This document shows, piece after piece, positions 1 to 8,307 of a stretch of 64,000 nt of DNA; within the stretch, counting starts at the first letter, position 1; every line of letters starts with the position of its first letter. Position numbers and translations under genes: made by a program. This DNA comes from ZC4RG30 sp049841155. GTDB lineage: Bacteria > Pseudomonadota > Gammaproteobacteria > Steroidobacterales > Steroidobacteraceae. The DNA lies in the NCBI GenBank assembly GCA_049841155.1, contig JASGHI010000003.1:1302001-1366000 (forward strand). The letters run 5' to 3'. Below the pieces are notes generated by a model, which did not search any database, was not told the origin of the DNA, and saw only the letters and a list, made by a program, of their open reading frames with translations.

Positions 1-666
1 GCGGCACAGCGCGCATTCCGGGAATCCAAGCCGCGCGCCCACTACGAGGCGATCCGCAGGCGCTTCGACGACGCCGGCATCGAGCTGTTCACCTACAACC
101 CGATGTTCGATCTCGACTGCACCGACGCGGAGATCGACGGCATCTTCTACGCCGCGAAGGCGCTGGGTGTGAAGGGGATCAACGCCTCGATCCGCGTACC
201 CATGCTCAAGCGCGCGATCCCTTTCGCGGAAAAGCACCAGGTCGTCATCGCGCCGCACGGCCACAGTGTGGTCACCGACCTCGAAGACTTCTCCACGCGC
301 AAGACCTTCACGGATGCCTTCGCGCTGTCGAAGTGGGTCTGGGCGAATCTCGACATCGGACACTACGTCGCCAGCGGCGAAGACCCGCTCGAATTCATCC
401 AGACATTTCACGATCGCATCACCAACCTGCACATCAAGGATCGGCAGAAGAACCGATCCGCCACGTCGGAAGATGGCGCCAACGTCCCCTGGGGCACGGG
501 CGACACGCCCATTGCCGCCGTGCTGCGCCTGCTGCGCGACAAGCGCTACAAGATCCCCGCCTTCATCGAAATCGAGCACATCGGCACGACGACGGCCGTG
601 GGCGAGGTGATCAAAGCCTACGACTACTGCAAGCAGGCACTGGCCGGCACCCCGAGGACGGCATGA
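1..666 (+). CDS. Sugar phosphate isomerase/epimerase-like TIM barrel protein (5' end outside window)
   Basis: The reading frame is open from base 1, so the N-terminus is missing; 221 codons remain. The protein is an AP-endonuclease-2/xylose-isomerase-like TIM barrel. The conserved metal and substrate positions of the family can be read as APHGH, NLDIGHY, LHIKD and a late FIEIEH. It is clearly paralogous to the protein at 1638-2594: both share a DAGxxLFxY segment, a TDAEID segment and WGTGDTP/LGTGDTP. It overlaps the next gene in an ATGA junction, so the two are probably translated together. Families like this isomerise, epimerise or dehydrate free or oxidised sugars. The exact substrate cannot be told from sequence. 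Confidence 0.8.
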   Translation, partial: AAQRAFRESKPRAHYEAIRRRFDDAGIELFTYNPMFDLDCTDAEIDGIFYAAKALGVKGINASIRVPMLKRAIPFAEKHQVVIAPHGHSVVTDLEDFSTRKTFTDAFALSKWVWANLDIGHYVASGEDPLEFIQTFHDRITNLHIKDRQKNRSATSEDGANVPWGTGDTPIAAVLRLLRDKRYKIPAFIEIEHIGTTTAVGEVIKAYDYCKQALAGTPRTA

Positions 667-1601
667 ACCGCCGCGCCTTGCTGCGCGGCCTCACCTCACT
701 GGCGGGACTCGCCGCTGCCGGCACTTTCGGCGCAGTGCCCAGTGGCGGGTCACGCGGCGGCGTGCAGCCGGGGGTGCAGCTGTTCCCGGTACGCTCGCTG
801 CTCGAGAAGGACGTCTCCGGAACACTGACCGTGCTGGCCGGCATCGGATTCACGGAAGTGGAGATGTTCGGCATCGGCGGCGCTTCGATCTTTGCCAGCG
901 ACGCATTCTTCGGCATGCAGCCCAACGCATTCATTGGGCTCGTCAAAAAGCTAGGCATGCGGATCCCGACCGTCCACTTCTCTGGCGGCGAGGCAGGGGT
1001 CCCCAAAGCCGCCGAAATCGCCCTGTCACTCGGCGCGACGCACCTGATCAATCCCATGGCGTCGATCTTCCAGCAACGCAGCCCCGACGGCTTGCGGATC
1101 CTGCCGGTACGTGACGAAGCGCAGATGCAGCGCCTCGCGGAAGACCTGAATCGCGCCGGCGAAGCCAGCAGGAAAGCCGGCATCCGCTTTGCCTATCACA
1201 ATCACCACATGGAATTCGCACCGCTCGGCGCGCGGCGCCCCTTCGACATCCTGCTGGCACAGACGGATCCGGCACTCGTCGACTTCGAACTGGACGTCGG
1301 CTGGGCCGTGGCGGCGGGCGCGGATCCGGCGTCCTATCTGGAACGCTTTCCCACTCGCTTCGTCGCCTGCCACCTGAAGGACTACGATCCCAAGCGGCCC
1401 GTCTCTGCCCCTTCGTCCACGGCGCCGATTCCCGAGATGGTCCGCATGGTGCCTCCCGGGGACGGCACCATCGATTTCCCGCGGATTCTCGCTGCCATGC
1501 GCCATGCCGGAATCGGACACGGCTACCTCGAGGTCGACCTGCCGCAGGGTAATCCGCTCGACGTGTGCCGGCGCGGCTACCAGTATCTCTCCCGACTCTA
1601 G
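663..1601 (+). CDS. Exported sugar phosphate isomerase/epimerase-like protein
   Basis: 312 residues. The ATG overlaps the previous stop (ATGA) and has GAGGA five bases upstream. The N-terminus carries a twin-arginine-like signal (NRRALLRG followed by an Ala/Gly/Leu-rich stretch), so the protein is probably sent to the periplasm folded. The TIM-barrel signature is complete: YHNHHMEF (metal/substrate histidines), FELDVGW, CHLKDY, GDGTIDF and a C-terminal LEVD. Similar exported isomerases occur with periplasmic sugar dehydrogenases, as here. It is more distant from the first gene than the protein at 1638-2594 is. Substrate unknown; an oxidised (keto) sugar or glycoside is an inference from the dehydrogenase genes 2 kb downstream. 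Confidence 0.8.
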   Translation: MNRRALLRGLTSLAGLAAAGTFGAVPSGGSRGGVQPGVQLFPVRSLLEKDVSGTLTVLAGIGFTEVEMFGIGGASIFASDAFFGMQPNAFIGLVKKLGMRIPTVHFSGGEAGVPKAAEIALSLGATHLINPMASIFQQRSPDGLRILPVRDEAQMQRLAEDLNRAGEASRKAGIRFAYHNHHMEFAPLGARRPFDILLAQTDPALVDFELDVGWAVAAGADPASYLERFPTRFVACHLKDYDPKRPVSAPSSTAPIPEMVRMVPPGDGTIDFPRILAAMRHAGIGHGYLEVDLPQGNPLDVCRRGYQYLSRL

Positions 1602-1637
1602 AAAGATGCGCTGCCCGCGCACATGGAGGACATGATC

Positions 1638-2594
1638 ATGCTCTCGCGCCGCCAATTCACCTCTCTGGCCTGCTCGTCCGCCGCGTTGTCGTTCCTGCCT
1701 GCTGCCAGCGTGTTCGCTGCAAGGATGAACTCGACCGTCCGCGGCGTGAAGCTCGGCCTGATCACCGGCTCACTCAACCCGCTGCCCGAACTGCCCGGCC
1801 GCGATCCGATCGACGTCATCATCGATGAATGCCGCCAGGTCGGTGCTGCGAACATCGAACTGGTCAGCGTGTTCGGCGCAACGCCCCCGGAAGTGGTCAA
1901 TGGAGGCCGGTTCGGCCAGGTGCCCGACACGATCACGCCGGAATACACGGCGAGCCGGGAAGTCCTGCGCCAGTGGCGCATTGCACAGCCCCTCGACCGG
2001 TTCCGGGAGGTACGCCGCAAATTCAAGGATGCCGGCCTGAACCTGTTCTCGTACGTCTGGACGGTATCCGACGACTACACCGATGCCGAGATCGACGCCT
2101 GCTTCCGGCAGATGAAGGCATTGGGCGTGAAGATCTTCTGCACCAACCAGACCCGCGTCGGCATGGGCCCCAAGATCGCTCCGTTCGCCGAGAAGCATGG
2201 CATCAGCCCCGCATGGCACCCGCACGCCAACGTGCAGGATCCCAACGAGGTCGCGACTCCCGAAAGCATGGAAAAGCTGCTCGCCATGTCCAGGTCATTC
2301 ATGATCAACCTCGACATCGGCCATTTCACCGCAGGCAACAACGACGCGGTAGCCTTCCTCCGCAAGCACCACCGGCGGATCACCCATCTGCATGTGAAGG
2401 ACCGCAAACGGGATCAGGGACCCAACGTGCAGCTGGGAACCGGGGACACGCCGATCGCCGAATGCCTGCGGCTGATCCGCGACAACCGCTGGCCGATTTA
2501 CGCCATCATCGAACGCGAATACCGTGGTCCGGGCACGCCGGTGGATGAAACCCGCGGCCAGATGCAGTACATGCAGCAGATCCTCACCGGCTGA
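1638..2594 (+). CDS. Exported sugar phosphate isomerase/epimerase-like protein, paralogue of the first gene
   Basis: 318 residues from the ATG at 1638, chosen because GGAGGA at 1625-1630 lies seven bases upstream; in-frame ATGs at 1623 and 1632 would leave that site inside or against the start. The N-terminus LSRRQFTSLACSSAALSFL is a twin-arginine signal, so export by Tat is likely. Barrel motifs: HPHAN, INLDIGHF, LHVKDRK, LGTGDTPI, IIEREY. It probably shares a transcript with the two genes before it (36-base gap). Three isomerase-like barrels in a row suggest several successive rearrangements of one sugar class. Reaction and substrate are not identified. Confidence 0.8.
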   Translation: MLSRRQFTSLACSSAALSFLPAASVFAARMNSTVRGVKLGLITGSLNPLPELPGRDPIDVIIDECRQVGAANIELVSVFGATPPEVVNGGRFGQVPDTITPEYTASREVLRQWRIAQPLDRFREVRRKFKDAGLNLFSYVWTVSDDYTDAEIDACFRQMKALGVKIFCTNQTRVGMGPKIAPFAEKHGISPAWHPHANVQDPNEVATPESMEKLLAMSRSFMINLDIGHFTAGNNDAVAFLRKHHRRITHLHVKDRKRDQGPNVQLGTGDTPIAECLRLIRDNRWPIYAIIEREYRGPGTPVDETRGQMQYMQQILTG

Positions 2595-2645
2595 CCAGCC
2601 CGGCACTGCGCACAGCGCCGTGAAGGGCCCGCAGCAGCGTGCCCT

Positions 2646-3134
2646 TCATTGCGAACCGGACGTAACGAACTCGATTTCGTTGCCTTCGCTGTCGCGCGCC
2701 AGAAACGTTGTCACCGGCCCCTGGACCGGTCCGCGGGTGAAGACATCGGCACCGCGACTCTTCAGCAGACGGAACGTCGCATCCGGATCGGGCACGGAGA
2801 ACACGATGTGCACCCATGACGGGGCCACGCTCTTCGCGGGATCCACCGCACGCGGAACCGCCGCTGCGAGCTGCAGCAAGCCGATGCCGAATCCGGGAAT
2901 GGCAAGCTCGGCAAACTGCATCGCACCGTTCATGCGGCTGCCGCGGTCCAGCACCTGGAACCCGAGCATGTCGCGATACCAGCGTACGGCGCGGTCGATG
3001 TCGACGACGGCGGCCGTCACATGGTGCACGCGCAGCTGCAGCGGATTGACATCCGTCTGGGCCGCGCGCAGCGGCAATGCCGCCGCAAGCATCAGCAACC
3101 AGGACAATCTCCGGACCCTGTCTATGCAGTGCAT
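2646..3134 (-). CDS. Exported VOC-family (glyoxalase/dioxygenase-fold) protein
   Basis: 162 residues. AGGAGGG lies five bases before the ATG. Residues 1-25 form a Sec-type signal peptide (RRLSWLLMLAAALPLRAAQ), which is unusual for this fold. The rest is a single vicinal-oxygen-chelate module: HHVTAAVVDIDRAVRWYRDM (strand-helix start with a candidate metal His), a central WVHIVFSVPD and a closing DSEGNEIEFV with the typical metal Glu. It is convergent with the isomerase genes and divergent from the dehydrogenase pair, with a LacI-type palindrome in the shared intergenic space. A role in processing periplasmic sugar or aromatic products is inference only. Confidence 0.75.
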   Translation of the reverse strand: MHCIDRVRRLSWLLMLAAALPLRAAQTDVNPLQLRVHHVTAAVVDIDRAVRWYRDMLGFQVLDRGSRMNGAMQFAELAIPGFGIGLLQLAAAVPRAVDPAKSVAPSWVHIVFSVPDPDATFRLLKSRGADVFTRGPVQGPVTTFLARDSEGNEIEFVTSGSQ

Positions 3135-3221
3135 ACAAACCCTCCTGCGCGCTCGGCCTGCGATCCGGCCTGTCTTGCTGCGGCCACCATGCGGACATTC
3201 TGCTCGCTATTGCCCGGGATA

Positions 3222-3235
3222 TGTAACCGGTTACA
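3222..3235. promoter_or_regulatory. Perfect 14-bp LacI-type operator palindrome
   Basis: TGTAACCGGTTACA is a perfect palindrome with the central CG typical of LacI-family operators. It sits in the 170-base gap between the divergent VOC gene (starts 3134) and the dehydrogenase operon (starts 3305), about 70 bases before the latter. This indicates sugar-responsive repression of one or both transcripts. The regulator gene is not in the window. Confidence 0.6.
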
Positions 3236-3304
3236 ATCGAGGCCGGGGACAGGGGAAGGCGGTTGGGGGGGTCCATGCAACCGCCGCCAATACGGAGAAA
3301 CACC

Positions 3305-3886
3305 ATGAGCGAAGATGCCGCGGGCGGTTTCAATCGCCGCGAGTTGCTGGGTCTGAGCGCTGCTGCGCTTGCCACTCTGATGATCGAAGCCTCGCTGCCG
3401 GCCCGTGCGGCCGCGGCGGGAGAATCCGCGAAATCCGATCCGCGCTTCGCCTTCACCGATCGCGTGTCCGATCTGGTGATTCCGGCTACGGACACGCCCG
3501 GCGCGTCGACTGCCGGCACGGCCACTTTCGTGCTCATGGCTCTGGATCACCGCATGAGCGACCTCGATCCGCAGATGCTCACCCGATTGCGCAGCGCACT
3601 CGACACTGCGGCGGGAGGCGACTTCCTGAGACAGCCGCTCGCGCAGCAGCGCCAATTACTGGCGGCTCACGATGCCGCGGCCTACGCGAAGAGCCGGGCT
3701 GCGCCGGGCACTGCCGCGCACGACTGGCAAAGGCTGAAGACCGCAATCATCGCCGGCTACTACACCAGCGAGATCGGTGCGAGCAAGGAGCTTACGTATC
3801 TGCCGGTACCCGGCGAATTCCACAACATCCGCGTGACCCCGGAGTTCCGCAACCCGTCCATCGATGGATTCGGAGGAGCACTGTGA
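3305..3886 (+). CDS. Gluconate 2-dehydrogenase subunit 3-like small subunit with Tat signal
   Basis: 193 residues; GGAGAAA precedes the ATG by four bases. The N-terminus FNRRELLGLSAAALATLMIE is a twin-arginine-type signal, followed by an Ala-rich cleavage region near residue 38. The mature part matches the small subunit of FAD sugar dehydrogenases (gluconate_2-dh3, LacC/GDH-gamma type): FTDRVSDLVIPATDTPGA near its start, YYTSEIGASKEL near the end, and a C-terminal YLPVPGEFH. In this family the small subunit carries the export signal and brings the unsignalled flavoprotein through Tat. The next gene starts on the last base of its stop codon, so the two subunits are translationally coupled. Confidence 0.85.
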   Translation: MSEDAAGGFNRRELLGLSAAALATLMIEASLPARAAAAGESAKSDPRFAFTDRVSDLVIPATDTPGASTAGTATFVLMALDHRMSDLDPQMLTRLRSALDTAAGGDFLRQPLAQQRQLLAAHDAAAYAKSRAAPGTAAHDWQRLKTAIIAGYYTSEIGASKELTYLPVPGEFHNIRVTPEFRNPSIDGFGGAL

Positions 3887-5562
3887 TGGCTGACTTCGAT
3901 GCAATCGTCTGCGGGTCCGGAATCACCGGTGGCTGGGCAGCGAAGGAACTGACCGAGCGCGGCCTGAAGGTGCTGATGATCGAGAGAGGGCCGAATCTCG
4001 AGCACCGCACGGACTACAAGACCGAATACACGCCCGTGTGGGAGTTGCCGTTCCGCGGCGAGATGGATCCCAAGGTGCTCGCAACGACCAAGCGGATCCA
4101 GAAATACGCGCGCATGAACGAGTGGGTGCAGGACATGTTCGTCGATGACGACATCGACGTTTACCAGACGCCTGCGGAAAGCGCGTTTCGCTGGATGCGC
4201 GGCTATCACCTCGGCGGCCGCTCGGTGATGTGGGGGCGGCACTGTTACCGCATGAGCGAGACTCACCTCGGGGCGAACGCCAAGGACGGCCACGGCGTGC
4301 CGTGGCCGGTCCGTTACCAGGACATTGCGCCCTGGTACGACCATGTCGAGAAGTTCATCGGCGTCAACGGCACCGTCGACAACCTGCCGTCGCTGCCGGA
4401 CGGCATCTACCAGCCGTCGATGGGCCTCAATGCCGGCGAGCAGCGTCTGGCCGATGTCGTGAAGGCGCACTACGAAGATCGACGGCTGATACCGGGCCGC
4501 ACCGCGAACCTGACGCAGCCGATCGGGGACCGCTCTCCCTGCCAGTACCGCAATCAGTGCGCGCGCGGCTGTTCCTTTGGTGCCTACTTCAGCACGCAGA
4601 GTTCGACGCTGCCGGCGGCGCAGGCGACCGGCCGGCTGACGCTGTGGACCGACATGATCGTCGAGTCGATCGACTACGATCCGGCGACCAAGCGCGCCAC
4701 GGCCGTGAAGCTGTACAACACGAAGACGGGTCAACACTCGAGTCAGGCTGCAAGGCTGATCTTCGTGTGCACGGGCTCGATCAACAGCGTCGCCCTGCTG
4801 CTGCGCTCCGCGTCGGATGCCGCGCCCGGCGGTCTCGGCAATTCGAGCGGCCTGCTGGGCAAGTACCTGATGGACCATCTGTTCACCACGCCGACGGCCG
4901 CGACAATTTCCGGGATCGACGACCAGTTCTACCGCGGACGCAAGCCCAACGGCATCGTCATGCCGCGCTTCGTCAACATGGGACGCGACGAGACCGACTT
5001 CCTGCGGGGCTATTCGTACCAGGGAGGCTGCGGGCGCAGCGTCTGGAACAAGGGTGGCAAGCAGGCCGGCATCGGTGCCGACTTCAAGAACGAACTGCGC
5101 CTGCCGGGCCCCTGGACCATAGGGCTCGGTGCCTCGATCGAGTGCATTCCGCGCCGCGAGAACACCATCAGCATCGATCCGAAGACGCGCGACAAGTACG
5201 GTCTGCCGGTCGTCCGCCTCGACCTGCGCTGGAGCGACAACGAGAAAAAGGCGGCGGCACACGCCAAGCGTGAAGCCCGCACGATGCTGGCACTGCTCGG
5301 CGGCCAGCTGCTGTCCGAGGGCGGCGAACTGCAGCCCGGAGGCATGTCGATCCACGAAATGGGCGGCGCGTGCATGGGCGCCGACCCGCGTGCCTCGGTG
5401 ACCAATGCGCACAACCAGCTGCACGACGCGCAGAATGTCTTCGTGACGGACGGGGCATTCATGTGTTCGACGGGGGATCGCAACCCGTCACTGACCTACA
5501 TGGCGTTTACGGCGCGCGCGGCCGCGCATGCCGTGGAGCTGGTGAAGCAGGGCTCACTCTAG
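3886..5562 (+). CDS. GMC-family FAD sugar dehydrogenase, catalytic subunit with predicted Fe-S site
   Basis: 558 residues. GGAGGAG at 3872-3878 is seven bases before the ATG, which overlaps the upstream stop. No signal peptide is seen, as expected for a passenger of the Tat-signal small subunit. FAD-binding GSGITGG lies at residues 10-16. CQYRNQCARGCSFGA starts at Cys219: cysteines 219, 225 and 229 have the same spacing as the 3Fe-4S ligands of FAD-glucose dehydrogenase alpha subunits. The C-terminus has the GMC catalytic His (SIHEMGG) and the Asn/substrate loop (RNPSLTYMAF). It probably oxidises a sugar or glycoside in the periplasm and passes electrons to a cytochrome c. No cytochrome subunit gene is in the window. 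Confidence 0.85.
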   Translation: MADFDAIVCGSGITGGWAAKELTERGLKVLMIERGPNLEHRTDYKTEYTPVWELPFRGEMDPKVLATTKRIQKYARMNEWVQDMFVDDDIDVYQTPAESAFRWMRGYHLGGRSVMWGRHCYRMSETHLGANAKDGHGVPWPVRYQDIAPWYDHVEKFIGVNGTVDNLPSLPDGIYQPSMGLNAGEQRLADVVKAHYEDRRLIPGRTANLTQPIGDRSPCQYRNQCARGCSFGAYFSTQSSTLPAAQATGRLTLWTDMIVESIDYDPATKRATAVKLYNTKTGQHSSQAARLIFVCTGSINSVALLLRSASDAAPGGLGNSSGLLGKYLMDHLFTTPTAATISGIDDQFYRGRKPNGIVMPRFVNMGRDETDFLRGYSYQGGCGRSVWNKGGKQAGIGADFKNELRLPGPWTIGLGASIECIPRRENTISIDPKTRDKYGLPVVRLDLRWSDNEKKAAAHAKREARTMLALLGGQLLSEGGELQPGGMSIHEMGGACMGADPRASVTNAHNQLHDAQNVFVTDGAFMCSTGDRNPSLTYMAFTARAAAHAVELVKQGSL

Positions 5563-5566
5563 ATTT

Positions 5567-5600
5567 TGCACAGGCGGGCAGGCCCTTGCCCGCCTGTGCA
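5567..5600. terminator. Bidirectional hairpin between convergent genes
   Basis: A perfect 14-bp stem (TGCACAGGCGGGCA at 5567-5580 with its complement at 5587-5600) closes a 6-base loop (GGCCCT). It fills the whole gap between the GMC gene and the convergent MDR gene. There is no T-tract on either strand, so it is not a textbook intrinsic terminator, but its position suggests it stops or protects both transcripts. Confidence 0.5.
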
Positions 5601-6714
5601 TCAGGCCCAGGGCAGTACCACGATTTTTCCCGTGTGTTTTCCGCTATCCAGCAGCGCGTGCGCTTCGCGGATTCTGGTCAGCGGGAATTTTGCCGTGATC
5701 ATGGGAGATATTTTTCCGGCCTTGACGAACTGGACGATCTGCTCCTGCTCGAAGCGCGTCGACGACCTCGAACCGAGAATGGCGATGTGCTTGCGGAATA
5801 TCTCTGCGATATGCAGCTGCATGTGCCGGCCGCCCATGATCGCCGCGATCACCACGCGCCCGGCCAGACGGACCGAATCCAACGCCAGCTGGACCATGCG
5901 CTCGCCGCCGACATTGTCCAGCACCACATCGACGCCATATCCACCGCTCAGGCGCCGGATTTGTTCGACGATGTCTTCGTCGTGGTAATTGAGGACGTAG
6001 TCAGCGCCACCCTTCAGCAGCATCTCGGTCTTCTCGGGGGAGCCGGTCAGGCCGATGATCGGGGTGGCCCCTGCGAGCCGGGCCAGTTGCAATCCGGCGG
6101 TTCCAAGACCGCTTGACGCCCCGGTGATCAGCACCGATTCGCCTGGCCGGATCTTGGCGCAGGCATTGACCATGTGGAAAACAGTCCCATAGGACCACAG
6201 CGAGCAGGCCAGCGCTTCGTCGGAGACATTGTCGGGCGAGGGGATCAAGTCCCTTTCCGGCGCCACGACATACTGCGCATAGGATCCGGGACGCTGGTGC
6301 CCCGGATAGGTGACGTTGACGCACAGGTGATCGTCGCCACGTTTGCACACATGGCAGGTCCCGCAGGCGGGGTTGACCATGAGGACTACGCGATCCCCGA
6401 CATTGAAACGGGATGTCCCTTCACCCCGGGCTGCGACCTCGCCGGCGCCCTCGCGGCCCAGCTGGATGGGCAGAGCAAGTTTCGGACGGCCGGGAGGGCC
6501 GTTGACGAGATTGCGGCGGAATCCCGAATCCCACCATGTAACGGATGCCGCAGTCACCCGGACCAGCACCCTCCCCCGGACCTGGTCGGGGTACGGGTGC
6601 CTGCTCCACCGTGAGCACTTCGGGCCCGCCATATTCATAGACTCTGACAGCGGTCATCGTGTCCGGAATTGTCTTCGCAGGGCTGCCGAGGCCGGCCGCT
6701 TGAACATCTGACAT
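5601..6714 (-). pseudogene. Zinc-type MDR dehydrogenase / quinone oxidoreductase with an early frameshift
   Basis: The true start is the ATG at 6712-6714, preceded by GGAGGG on the minus strand. The first ~50 codons read normally (TMTAVRVYEYGGPEVL, then PVPRPGPGE). The frame then shifts, and the remaining ~330 residues continue in another frame (VLVRVTAASVTWWDSGF onward). Removing one C from the C-runs at 6569-6577 joins them into a normal GEVLVRV. The rest is intact: a structural zinc loop CGTCHVCKRGDDHLC, a cofactor loop TGASSGLGTAG and VLDNVGG. The family reduces or oxidises alcohols, aldehydes or enones with NAD(P)H. Either this is a recent disabling mutation or a homopolymer sequencing error; the intact remainder favours a recent or artefactual change. 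Confidence 0.75.
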
Positions 6715-6821
6715 CACGCCCTCCAGAAGAAGAGGCGCCTCCCAGAGGTGCCTCATGCTTTGGCTCGCACTTTGCGGCCAAACTCTGCGCCGAGTACGGC
6801 ATGTCGCGCAAGACCGGGATG

Positions 6822-7904
6822 TCAGTCCCACACGAGCCGGCTCAGCTGCTCCAGGGAATCTTCGTAGAGACTGTTCGCATAACGCCCGATGCCCTCCTGC
6901 AGACGGACATAGGCCGACTGCGGCAGATTCATGGCCTCCGTCATCGCGGAGGGAAGGTCCTCGTTGCCGTCGTAGATGAGGCTGTTGCTGCTGTCGAAAC
7001 CATTGATGGCGGCAAATTTCCGCTCGATGAGGCAGGGCTTGCGGAACCCGTAGATCAGCTGGAAGCTGCCGCTGGTGCTGCTGGTTATGTAGCGCTCGTG
7101 CCGCGGATTCCCGGGGTCCAGAAGAGGCAGGAAGAAATCCGCCGACTCCACCGCATCGTACATGCGCGCAAAATCGACGCTTCCCAGGATGTCGAAATAG
7201 CTCTGCAATTCGGCCGGTACGCTGCGAAGGCCGCCGCGGCCGATGACGGTGATGCGAAAATCCGCAAGCCCTCGGGCATGAAGCGCAGCCGCTGCCTCGA
7301 TCAGCAAGGCGGTATTGCGACGCTTGCCCTGGAGCGCCCCGATGGTAATGAAATTGACGGTTGCCCGCCGGGGCGCAACGCGCACCGTGCCGAAAAAATG
7401 CGGATTGACGACGGCCGTGGCGCAACCCTGGTAGCCCACCTTCCGTAGCGTGATGATGCCGGGATGCAGCGCCCCGCTGGCCATGGGTTTTCGGACATCG
7501 TGCTCGACCAGCAGCACCTTCTGGCCGGGATCGCGGTCAGCGAACAAGGCCAGTTCCGCCGCATAGTCTGCGGCACCACTGATCTTGCGGGCGGTCGTGA
7601 TGAGGATGCCTCGGGCACCGCCCAATGCGTTCTGGGCAAAATGTCGGCGGATCGCCCGTTGCGAGAGCCGGTTGAGCGTGATACGGGGATCGGAGAACCG
7701 GGCGAAGAGACCCTCATCGAACCGCTCGGGAGTCGCCAGGACCGACACGTCATAGCCAAGGTCCAGCAGATACTTCACATAGCCGGGCAGGACCTCGGCG
7801 TGTGAGTGGGTGCAGGGCTCCCATACGAGAAAGGTGTTCGAGGAAATCTTCGGAGCTTGTGGGCTCCGGAGGCCGGCGAAAAAGCCCTTGAAACGGTTGC
7901 GCAT
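6822..7904 (-). CDS. Putative GT-B glycosyltransferase
   Basis: 360 residues. An N-terminal FLVWEPCTHSHAEVLPGY region looks like a Rossmann acceptor domain. The middle FITIGALQGKRRNTALLIEA, then DFRITVIGRGG and a late SGSFQLIYGFRKPC have the layout of the donor-binding half of GT-B (GT4-like) enzymes. A classical EX7E motif is not obvious, so assignment to a numbered family is weak. No other polysaccharide gene lies nearby, and base composition is somewhat lower in GC than the min operon, so it may be acquired. It is followed on the same strand by the frameshifted MDR gene 107 bases on. Substrate unknown. Confidence 0.5.
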   Translation of the reverse strand: MRNRFKGFFAGLRSPQAPKISSNTFLVWEPCTHSHAEVLPGYVKYLLDLGYDVSVLATPERFDEGLFARFSDPRITLNRLSQRAIRRHFAQNALGGARGILITTARKISGAADYAAELALFADRDPGQKVLLVEHDVRKPMASGALHPGIITLRKVGYQGCATAVVNPHFFGTVRVAPRRATVNFITIGALQGKRRNTALLIEAAAALHARGLADFRITVIGRGGLRSVPAELQSYFDILGSVDFARMYDAVESADFFLPLLDPGNPRHERYITSSTSGSFQLIYGFRKPCLIERKFAAINGFDSSNSLIYDGNEDLPSAMTEAMNLPQSAYVRLQEGIGRYANSLYEDSLEQLSRLVWD

Positions 7905-8043
7905 CGGCGCACGAATCCTACATCAGCGCAGAGAAGCCGGTGAGGACGATGGCCGAACTACTGGCCTTGTGCACACCGGCACGAAAGGAAGCCGAAGCCC
8001 CTCCCGGATCTGCCTCTCTGCGCGCGATTTCCACTCAGCAGGC

Positions 8044-8307
8044 TTACACCAGCGGCTTGCCCGATGCCAGGGATACCGACAGTTCCAGCACCTCGTGGCC
8101 GTCCTCCCTTTCGACGTTCACCTGCACGGCCTCCGGATCCACATTCACGTACTTGCGGATGACCTCGAGCAGTTCACGCCGCAGCAGCGGCAGGTAATCC
8201 GGCGCATTGCGCGTACCGCGCTCCTGGGCAACGATGATCCGCAGACGTTCCTTGGCAAGGCTGGCGGAAGGCTGGGAACGGCGGAACAGTGCGAGCAGAC
8301 CCATCAT
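8044..8307 (-). CDS. minE: Cell division topological specificity factor MinE
   Basis: 87 residues, normal for MinE. The N-terminal LLALFRRSQPSASLAKERLR is the membrane-contact and MinD-stimulating segment. The rest (RELLEVIRKYVNVDPEAVQV) is the dimerising topological-specificity domain. MinE triggers MinD ATP hydrolysis, producing pole-to-pole oscillation that keeps the MinC inhibitor away from mid-cell. The ATG shares its A with the minD stop (TGATG), so it is translationally coupled as last gene of minCDE. A second in-frame ATG one codon later is an alternative start. Confidence 0.95.
   Translation of the reverse strand: MMGLLALFRRSQPSASLAKERLRIIVAQERGTRNAPDYLPLLRRELLEVIRKYVNVDPEAVQVNVEREDGHEVLELSVSLASGKPLV

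Noticed and set aside
3760..5424. Long minus-strand frame opposite the GMC dehydrogenase
   Set aside because: Arg/His/Ala-rich without motifs; the plus strand has all GMC signatures.
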